Shown in pieces: positions 58,251 through 64,000 of a DNA stretch of 64,000 nt. The DNA lies in NCBI RefSeq assembly GCF_024609245.1, contig NZ_JANJYH010000003.1, forward strand, positions 310,001 to 374,000, given 5' to 3'. Positions within the stretch are counted from its first letter, which is position 1; each line of letters starts with the position of its first letter. Below the pieces are notes generated by a model, which did no database searches, had not been told where the DNA came from, and was given only the letters and a program-made list of their open reading frames with translations. Origin of the DNA: Haloarchaeobius sp. FL176. Its GTDB lineage: Archaea; Halobacteriota; Halobacteria; Halobacteriales; Natrialbaceae. A program made the translations under genes and the position numbers.

Positions 58251-59933
58251 TCAGAGCGCGCTGCCGGGGTGATACTCCCCGAACTCGTCGCGCAGCACGT
58301 CACAGATCTCGCCGACCGTCGCGTACGCCTTCACGCAGTCGACGATGTACGGCATGAGGTTGTCGTCGCCCTGGGCGGCCCCGCGCAGGGCGTCGAGCGT
58401 CTCCTCGACGTCCTCGTCGTCACGGTCCTCTGTCACCGCGGCGAGGCTCTCCTTCTGGCGGCGCTCGTCTTCCTCGGTGACCTCCTCTAAGTCCATCTCG
58501 GGCTCCTCGTCGACCTGGTACTCGTTGACGCCGACGATGACGCGCTCGCCCTCCTCGATCTCCTCCTGCCGGTCGAACGCAGTGTCCTGAATCTGGCGCT
58601 GGACCCACTGGCTCTCGACGGCGTCGAGCATCCCCCCCTTCCCGTCGATGGTCTCGATGATGTCCATCGCCTCCTGCTCCAGCTCGTCGGTGAGGTTCTC
58701 GACGTAGTAGCTGCCCGCGAGCGGGTCGACGGTGTCCGCGGCCCCGGACTCGTGGGCGAGTATCTGCTGGGTGCGTAGCGCGGTCCGCACCGACTCCTCG
58801 GTCGGGAGCGCGAGCGCCTCGTCCTTCCCGTTGGTGTGCAGACTCTGCGTGCCGCCGAGGACCGCCGCGAGCGCCTGGTAGGCGACCCGGACGATGTTGT
58901 TCTCGATCTGCTGGGCCGTAAGAGTGGAGCCCGCGGTCTGCGTGTGGAACTTCAGCTGCTTGGACTTCGGGTCGTCGGGGTCGAACCGCTCCTCCATCAG
59001 CTTCGCCCAGAGCCGCCGGGCGGCGCGGAACTTCGCGACCTCCTCGAGGATGTTGTTGTAGGAGGCGAAGAAGAAGGAGAGCTGGGGCGCGAACTCGTCG
59101 ACGTCCAGCCCGGCGTCTAGCGCCGTCTCGACGTACTCGATGCCGTCGGCGAGGGTGAAGGCGATCTCCTGGGCCGCCGTCGAGCCGGCCTCGCGGATGT
59201 GGTAGCCCGAGATGGAGATGGTGTTGAACTTCGGCGTCTCGTCGGCGCAGAACTCGAAGATGTCCGTGATGATGCGCATCGACGGCTCCGGCGGGTAGAT
59301 GTACGTGTTCCGGGCGATGTACTCCTTGAGCACGTCGTTCTGGATGGTGCCCCGGAGCTCCTCGCGGTCGACGCCCTGGCGGTCGCCGACGGCGATGTAC
59401 ATCGCGAGCAGCACCGACGCGGGTGCGTTGATGGTCATCGACGTGGAGACCTCGTCGAGCGGGATACCCTCGAACACCGTCTCCATGTCGGCGAGCGTGT
59501 CGATGGCGACGCCCGACTTGCCAACCTCGCCGGCGGCCATGGCGGCGTCGGAGGCGTAGCCCATCTGCGTGGGGAGGTCGAACGCCATCGAGAGGCCGGT
59601 CTGGCCCTGGTCGAGCAGGTAGTGGAACCGCTCGTTGGTCTCCTCGGGCGTGCCCATCCCGGCGTACTGGCGCATCGTCCACAGTCGGCCCCTGTACCCC
59701 GTGGAGTAGACGCCGCGGGTGTACGGCTCCTCGCCGGGGAAGCCGGTGTCCTCCTCGTAGTCGAGGTCTCTCACGTCGTCGGGAGTGTACAGTCGGTCGA
59801 CCTCGTGGCCACCCGTGTCTGTCGTGAACGTCTCCTTCCGTTCGCCGAACCGGTCGACGACCGGTTCGACCTCGTCCGCCTCCCACTCCTCCTTGGCGGA
59901 CCGGATGGCGTCGAGGTCGTCTTGGTCGAACAT
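58251..59933 (-). CDS. mcmA1: methylmalonyl-CoA mutase large (catalytic) subunit
   Basis: A 560-residue TIM-barrel subunit: [37 protein letters not shown], then [29 protein letters not shown]. The B12-binding DxHxxG domain is absent, so it must be encoded elsewhere, as in other archaea with split mutases. It converts methylmalonyl-CoA to succinyl-CoA. The epimerase mce lies 4 kb away. The start at 59933 gives [10 protein letters not shown], and extended frames run through the next lipoprotein gene. Confidence 0.95.
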   Translation of the reverse strand: MFDQDDLDAIRSAKEEWEADEVEPVVDRFGERKETFTTDTGGHEVDRLYTPDDVRDLDYEEDTGFPGEEPYTRGVYSTGYRGRLWTMRQYAGMGTPEETNERFHYLLDQGQTGLSMAFDLPTQMGYASDAAMAAGEVGKSGVAIDTLADMETVFEGIPLDEVSTSMTINAPASVLLAMYIAVGDRQGVDREELRGTIQNDVLKEYIARNTYIYPPEPSMRIITDIFEFCADETPKFNTISISGYHIREAGSTAAQEIAFTLADGIEYVETALDAGLDVDEFAPQLSFFFASYNNILEEVAKFRAARRLWAKLMEERFDPDDPKSKQLKFHTQTAGSTLTAQQIENNIVRVAYQALAAVLGGTQSLHTNGKDEALALPTEESVRTALRTQQILAHESGAADTVDPLAGSYYVENLTDELEQEAMDIIETIDGKGGMLDAVESQWVQRQIQDTAFDRQEEIEEGERVIVGVNEYQVDEEPEMDLEEVTEEDERRQKESLAAVTEDRDDEDVEETLDALRGAAQGDDNLMPYIVDCVKAYATVGEICDVLRDEFGEYHPGSAL

Positions 59934-60029
59934 TACTCGAAGCCACGACGGCCTCCGCATTAACCTTTGACGAACCGACGAAAACGACCGAGCGGTGTGT
60001 TTTTGTGTGCTCTTCGATAGTTCAGGACG

Positions 60030-60728
60030 ATGCGACGACGTGCCCTCCTCACGAGCATCGCCACCGCTTCGCTCGCTGGCTGTCTGGGTGCCGCCGAGGT
60101 CTCTGAACCGCAGCCCTGTCACCCCGGCGAGGATACGCTCGGGTCTCTCCTCGACGCTGTCACGACGGAGCACCCGCCGAACACCGTCCGGATTCGTGCG
60201 GAGGTCGCCCGGGTCGGCTACCGGCTGGTTCTGACCGACGGTACCGGCTGGGGGGTGCTCGACCCGTCGGACGAGTACGAAGCCGGGGATATCGAACGGG
60301 GCGACTGCGTCGCGGCGACCTGCTATCTCGACGAGGACAGGACCAAGCAGACGGGCATCCCCCGGTTATCGGTTCACCGAGGGGAGGCCGCCACGGTGGT
60401 CGACGAGGGTCCCGCAGGCGAGCCGCCGACCGTGCCCACCCCGCCCGAGACGACGTTCGACGTGCGGTCGGACGGGCGCGAGGCCGTCGTCGTCCACCAC
60501 GTCGGGCCCGCGTCGATACCCGCCCGCAGGCTCCAGTTACGGAACGTCCGGACCGACGAGGGGCTGCTCGACACCGCGCGCTGGCACGAACTGACCGGGA
60601 AGGGCCCGGACGACCCCGTGACCGAGGGCGACACCGTCCGCTTCGAATGGCCCGGCACCGGCGTGGTGTGCTGGCGCGACGAGTCCGGCTGGGTCGAATC
60701 GGTCAGCGAGTCCTGGACCATCGAGTAG
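60030..60728 (+). CDS. Tat lipoprotein with OB-like and pilin-like segments
   Basis: A 232-residue protein. Signal [18 protein letters not shown] has the lipobox at 15-18. The first part (about 45-110) has the strand pattern of a small OB-fold ([26 protein letters not shown]). The second ([32 protein letters not shown]) resembles the beta domain of archaeal type IV pilin-like proteins. Both assignments are tentative. Divergent from the mutase gene. Confidence 0.74.
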   Translation: MRRRALLTSIATASLAGCLGAAEVSEPQPCHPGEDTLGSLLDAVTTEHPPNTVRIRAEVARVGYRLVLTDGTGWGVLDPSDEYEAGDIERGDCVAATCYLDEDRTKQTGIPRLSVHRGEAATVVDEGPAGEPPTVPTPPETTFDVRSDGREAVVVHHVGPASIPARRLQLRNVRTDEGLLDTARWHELTGKGPDDPVTEGDTVRFEWPGTGVVCWRDESGWVESVSESWTIE

Positions 60729-60901
60729 CTCGCCCTGGGGACTCACACCGCGTCGTTCGAATCGGTGCGTTCGACGAGCCGCACGCGGCGGCTCTCGGCA
60801 GCGTCGTCGACGCTCGCGTCCATACGACAGCTACGCCGCCGAGAGGAGAGAACCCACCGCCGACCGCGGCATTTTTGCTCGTCCACCCCCGAGAGCGAAT
60901 C

Positions 60902-61195
60902 ATGGACGATACCGACGACCGCGCGCGGGAGGACGCGACGGTCGACCCTGCGGGCGCGCCCATCCCGGACGAGGATAACGAGGTGTCGCGCAAGCAGGCC
61001 GCGCTGTTCATCTCGCCGTTCCTCGCGCTCGGGCTGGCAGACGTCGTGCTGCTGCTCGGCTGGGGGCTCGATCCCCTCTGGGGCTTCATGATCCTCCCAC
61101 CAATCCTCTTCATCAGCTTCCTCGGCTGGATCGCGTTCAAGTACGGCTTCGTCGGCGACCGCACCGACGACGAGGGCGACGCCGTCGGCGAATGA
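60902..61195 (+). CDS. small two-pass membrane protein
   Basis: A 97-residue protein. An acidic, disordered N-terminus (about 1-32) is followed by helices at about 35-55 and 60-80, then a short acidic tail. Similar haloarchaeal small membrane proteins are annotated only as DUFs. Its stop overlaps the ATG of a broken gene (ATGA), so the two were once an operon. Confidence 0.7.
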   Translation: MDDTDDRAREDATVDPAGAPIPDEDNEVSRKQAALFISPFLALGLADVVLLLGWGLDPLWGFMILPPILFISFLGWIAFKYGFVGDRTDDEGDAVGE

Positions 61196-61524
61196 ACCCG
61201 GTGGCAGTCTGGCACCGGGTCGAGGTCCGACTCGCCGACAACCCCGTGCTGGCGGCCGTGGCCGACGCGGGCGACCCCGTTCTGCATCGACCCGGCCTAC
61301 TTCGGGAGCGACGGGTTCGCCTGCGACGCGCGCCTCGAGTTCCCGCTTGAGTCACTGGCCGACCTCGACGAGCGGTACCGCGTGACGCCGACGACCCCCG
61401 CGACGGCAGTAGCGAGCACGCCGAGGCGCGGTTCACCGACGAACTACCCCCGGCACCCGACTCGCTCGCGGCACCGCCGGTGAAATCGGATTATTCGGGC
61501 ACTCGTGAGCGGTCAGGCGCTTGA
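61192..61524 (+). pseudogene. frameshifted gene of unknown function
   Basis: From ATG 61192 the frame reads MNPVAVWHRVEVRLADNP and on to GDPV. It then continues in a second frame (FCIDPAYFGSDGFACDARLEF, PLESLADLDERYRVTP) and in a third (DGSSEHAEARFTDELPPAPDSL) to a stop near 61524. Each segment has acidic haloarchaeal composition, while the uninterrupted frames become arginine-rich. Two frameshifts therefore split one roughly 110-residue gene. Sequencing error is an alternative. It overlaps the upstream gene by four bases. Confidence 0.6.
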
Positions 61525-61608
61525 ACTGTTACTGATAACTGGACTGTGAACCAGCCTTATGTTCGGCATCCCAACTTCTAAGTAGGGACCGCTGGTCTAT
61601 GAAGTGTT

Positions 61609-61845
61609 ATGGGCCTTCTTGACTCGTTCGGCGCGTTGGTCAGTAGCATCATCGCATCATTCATCTTACTGATGTTCGCCGTCCTCAGTTACTTTGTCAC
61701 CGTGTTCATCGTGGACATGGGTGCGGGGTTAGCCGGCTATTCACCCAGTGGCGATTTCATCGCGCTTTCGGCGGCGGTACTCGCTACGGGCGCCATCGTT
61801 GCTGGGTCGACCCCGATGTCGTCACTGAGCGGAATCTCCGAGTAG
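61609..61845 (+). CDS. small membrane protein
   Basis: A 78-residue protein with two hydrophobic helices (about 10-35 and 50-68) and a Ser-rich C-terminus. Base composition is somewhat lower in GC than the surroundings. No recognised family. The ATG at 61609 follows AT-rich DNA that could serve as promoter. Confidence 0.55.
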   Translation: MGLLDSFGALVSSIIASFILLMFAVLSYFVTVFIVDMGAGLAGYSPSGDFIALSAAVLATGAIVAGSTPMSSLSGISE

Positions 61846-61991
61846 AGCTGTCCATTCACGGTGAGAATCCGCAGCCTATTCTAACAATTACTCAAGATGC
61901 TTTGACTAACTCCCTCCTTGAGAATACCTATCCCGCTCCGGTCGTCGACTACGAGCGGCGACGGCGGGCTCCCTCGGAACGGTACCGGTAG

Positions 61992-62609
61992 CTACCGCCC
62001 CGTGTCGTACTTGTAGGTCGCCTTCTCCGGGTCGATACCGAAGTCCTCCGGCGTCTCCTCCGCCTCGGTGGACTCCTCCTCGCCGGCGTTCTTGAACCGC
62101 TCGCGGAACCGGTCGGGGACGTCGAACTCGTCGACGTCGAGCCGCATCGGGCGCGCCTCGGGCGTCGTCGACTCGCGCTTCTCCGTCAGCCGCTCCTGGA
62201 GCAGCGGCGGCAGGTCGTCCGCGTCGATGGCATCGAAGCCGAACTGCGCGAGATAGCCCCCCTCGTCGGTGAGTGCGTGCACCCGCCCGAAGCCGGCGTC
62301 GCTCGCGTACTCGACCAGTCGCTCGATGATGTGTGCGCCGACGCCCTGGCCCTCCCAGCCGTCGAGGACGCCGATGCTCGTCAGCTCGCAGACGTCCTCG
62401 TCGTCGGGGTCGCGCCGACCGCTCTGTGTGCGTTCGCCGTCGCCCGCCACGTGGACGCGAATGCGGCCGAAGCCGGCCTTCGAGCCGGCCTCCTCGTCGA
62501 CGGCCACGACGTAATCGCGCGACCGGAACGCCGTGTCGTCGAGTCCCATGGCCTCGATGTGGTCGAGCAACCACACTTCTTCCCTGTTTTTCGCGTCCCG
62601 GACGTACAT
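61992..62609 (-). CDS. GNAT family N-acetyltransferase
   Basis: A 205-residue protein. The GNAT acetyl-CoA site is visible as ELTSIGVLDGWEGQGVGAHIIERLVEYA (R/Q-x-x-G-x-G/A type, about 75-102), followed by VHALTDEGGYLAQFGFDAID. The C-terminal 60 residues are a charged tail with DVDEFDVPDRFRERFKNAG. Resembles haloarchaeal ArgA/RimI-type acetyltransferases. Acceptor unknown. Monocistronic. Confidence 0.88.
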   Translation of the reverse strand: MYVRDAKNREEVWLLDHIEAMGLDDTAFRSRDYVVAVDEEAGSKAGFGRIRVHVAGDGERTQSGRRDPDDEDVCELTSIGVLDGWEGQGVGAHIIERLVEYASDAGFGRVHALTDEGGYLAQFGFDAIDADDLPPLLQERLTEKRESTTPEARPMRLDVDEFDVPDRFRERFKNAGEEESTEAEETPEDFGIDPEKATYKYDTGR

Positions 62610-62687
62610 GGCCCAACGTTGCAGGCCGAACGCAATATGAGTTGTCCCGGTTCCGTCTGTCGGTCGCGCCGTCGACCAGCCCGGAGC

Positions 62688-63008
62688 TCAGCCGCTACGT
62701 GGCATCCACAGCCCGTAGAGGATGGCGACCATCCCGACGAGTTCGCTCACCTGACCGACGCTGTTCACGACGGGGACCGGCACGTCGAACAGGACGTAGA
62801 GCACGAGCGTCACGAGCGCCGGCACGCCGACCACGAGGACGAAGCCGGCGGCCACGAACAGCATCGGCCGGCTCCGGTTTCGCCGATAGCCGCGGTAGGC
62901 GATGTAGCTGATAGCCAGCCCGAGCAGCACCGTGAGAATCTCGCTGAGCTGCCGGGCGAAGCTGAGCGTTTCCATGTCGAACGACTGGAGTGGGGGTTCG
63001 AGCATCAT
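62688..63008 (-). CDS. DUF7521-like three-pass membrane protein
   Basis: A 106-residue protein with helices near 20-40, 48-70 and 82-102 and a basic loop (YRRNRSRP) after the first. It is coupled to the upstream winged-helix gene: the stop TGA and this ATG share one base. Such wHTH/DUF7521 pairs recur in haloarchaea. Function unknown. GTG at 63011 and ATG at 63005 are alternative starts. Confidence 0.72.
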   Translation of the reverse strand: MMLEPPLQSFDMETLSFARQLSEILTVLLGLAISYIAYRGYRRNRSRPMLFVAAGFVLVVGVPALVTLVLYVLFDVPVPVVNSVGQVSELVGMVAILYGLWMPRSG

Positions 63009-63349
63009 CACATCTCCTCTACGAGCCGCGTGAACCGGTCCGCCATGCGCTCGCGACGCGTGATCGTGACCTCGAAGCCGTCGTCGGTGAGGTCGAGTTC
63101 GACGCCGTCGAGCTGGGCGCGGTAGACGCTGTAGTTCTTCCCGTCGGTGACCACCTGCACCTCCTCGGCGACGAGGTCGGCTGCTTGGAGTCGCTCGAGC
63201 CGCCGGTACACCGTCGGCTCCGAGCTCCCGGTCCGCTCGCTGAGTGCCGCCGCCGGGAGTGGCTCCTCCCTCGTCTCCACCAGTATCTGTCGGGCGCAGT
63301 CGTCGGCGAGCAGGTCCGTGAGGGTGTCGACGTCTGGCGGGTCAGCCAC
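63008..63349 (-). CDS. winged-helix transcriptional regulator (ArsR-like)
   Basis: A 113-residue protein from GTG 63349: ADPPDVDTLTDLLADDCARQILVETREEPLPAAALSERTGSSEPTVYRRLERLQAADLVAEEVQV. The recognition helix is SSEPTVYRRLERL at about 43-55 and the wing at 60-80. The longer open frame upstream is basic and incoherent, so the GTG is chosen. It probably controls its own operon with the membrane protein. Confidence 0.82.
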   Translation of the reverse strand: MADPPDVDTLTDLLADDCARQILVETREEPLPAAALSERTGSSEPTVYRRLERLQAADLVAEEVQVVTDGKNYSVYRAQLDGVELDLTDDGFEVTITRRERMADRFTRLVEEM

Positions 63350-63473
63350 GGCGGATATGTCATCTCCACAGACGATGATAACTGTTCGGCCACCCTGCAC
63401 GTTTCGGCTGGCTTCAACCGCTGAAGTCAGCCGTGCGGGAAGATGTGCCTCCTTCGCATCGCTCCAGACACAG

Positions 63474-63905
63474 ATGACACGCTCGACGCAACCGCTCGCG
63501 ACGCGAATCGGACGAGTACTCCTCGGCAGCCTCGCCGTGCTGGTGACCGCGCCCACGGGTATCGGGGTGACCCTCGGCGGCTGGCTCGCCGGCCGCGGCA
63601 CGACCGACGCCGTTCGCGGTGCGGTCGCCGGCGGCGTCGCCGGCCTCCTCGGCTCCCTGCCGTGGGCCGCGCTGGTCTACCTCGCCAGCGCGGGCGCCTT
63701 CGCCCCCGTCGGCTACCACGAGGGCGGCGTCCACATCGGCATCAACACGATGGCTCCCGGCGCGCTGGCGCTCTGGCAGGAACTCGGCATCGCCGCCCTC
63801 GTGGGCGGCATCTTCGTCGGCTTCGCGGTCGTCGGAGGGGTCGTGGCCGGGAGCTCCACCACGCTGCTGGCCGAGCTGCGGGCCGACCGCTCGCCGGCGA
63901 GCTGA
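63474..63905 (+). CDS. DUF5518-like membrane protein
   Basis: A 143-residue Gly/Ala-rich protein with about four helices: VLLGSLAVLVTAPTGIGVTLGGWLAG, then GAVAGGVAGLLGSLPWAALVYLASAG, a polar loop with GYHEGGVHIG, and ELGIAALVGGIFVGFAVVGGVVAG. The arrangement suits DUF5518-type haloarchaeal membrane proteins, but the label is tentative. Divergent from the wHTH gene. Confidence 0.68.
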   Translation: MTRSTQPLATRIGRVLLGSLAVLVTAPTGIGVTLGGWLAGRGTTDAVRGAVAGGVAGLLGSLPWAALVYLASAGAFAPVGYHEGGVHIGINTMAPGALALWQELGIAALVGGIFVGFAVVGGVVAGSSTTLLAELRADRSPAS

Positions 63906-63950
63906 GCCGACGACGGAAAGCCCTTCACGCGTCGCCACGCAGTCTCGCTC

Positions 63951-64000
63951 ATGGGACTGTTCGACCGCGTCCGCGGCCTCTTCGGCGGCGACGACGCCGA
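63951..64000 (+). CDS. start of a gene cut by the window edge
   Basis: An ATG at 63951 opens MGLFDRVRGLFGGDDA, running off the right edge. Too short to identify. The opening amphipathic helix with acidic residues after it is common to several haloarchaeal proteins. Confidence 0.5.
   Translation, partial: MGLFDRVRGLFGGDDA

Overview
This window is a stretch of haloarchaeal (class Halobacteria) chromosome. The evidence is GC-rich DNA coding for very acidic proteins, archaeal-type housekeeping genes (class II ProRS with a C-terminal cysteine pair, the KH/beta-CASP termination nuclease aCPSF1, transcription factor TFS, glycerol-1-phosphate dehydrogenase, ferredoxin-linked 2-oxoacid oxidoreductase), short-leader promoters with TTTATA-like boxes about 25-30 bases before start codons, and eleven lipoproteins, ten of them with twin-arginine signal peptides. 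The genus cannot be named from the sequence alone. No tRNA, rRNA, CRISPR array or intact insertion sequence was seen.

Layout. 1-6.1 kb: truncated PAS/GAF histidine kinase, proS, a repeat-rich intergenic region, a Nudix enzyme and membrane proteins. 6.4-18.4 kb: aCPSF1, lipoproteins, small permeases, a DHDPS-family aldolase, egsA (archaeal lipid backbone), a flippase-like membrane protein, an S9 peptidase and a PAPS-reductase-like protein. 18.5-25.1 kb: a DUF3179 lipoprotein coupled to a CC-motif membrane protein, then a sugar-catabolism block: gnaD (gluconate dehydratase), a HAD protein, and gdh-gfcR (glucose dehydrogenase plus the PRTase-type activator of the semi-phosphorylative Entner-Doudoroff pathway). 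gnaD and gdh share an operator-like element. 25.1-31.8 kb: an Nmad3-like protein, two small haloarchaeal DUF proteins, a DsbA-like oxidoreductase, tfs, membrane proteins and an aldo-keto reductase. 31.9-45.4 kb: monothiol glutaredoxin, a nuclease-like DUF5787 protein, HAD, an HTH-10 regulator divergent from an alpha/beta hydrolase, Ap4A-type Nudix, an S10-like ribosomal paralogue, an M20 peptidase, a geranylgeranyl reductase divergent from a 2Fe-2S ferredoxin, AAC(3), a rhodanese-MBL fusion and a ferritin-like protein.

45.5-49.2 kb is the most disturbed part. It holds a DUF6517 lipoprotein, a frameshifted partial copy of its 3' end, an orphan C-terminal gene fragment, and an AT-rich block with a 577-residue lipoprotein whose base composition differs from its neighbours. 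49.2-60 kb: korBA, a flavin reductase, tandem Nudix paralogues, methylmalonyl-CoA epimerase (mce), a class V aminotransferase, a tandem pair of cysteine-rich lipoproteins, a YbjQ-family protein and the methylmalonyl-CoA mutase large subunit (mcmA1). 60-64 kb: small membrane proteins, a gene broken by frameshifts, a GNAT acetyltransferase, a winged-helix/DUF7521 pair, a DUF5518-like protein and the start of a gene cut by the window edge.

The genes that most clearly work together are gdh, gfcR and gnaD (glucose to KDG and its control); mce and mcmA1 (propionyl/methylmalonyl-CoA to succinyl-CoA, feeding the TCA cycle where KorAB acts); and egsA with geranylgeranyl reductase and its neighbouring ferredoxin (ether lipid synthesis and saturation).
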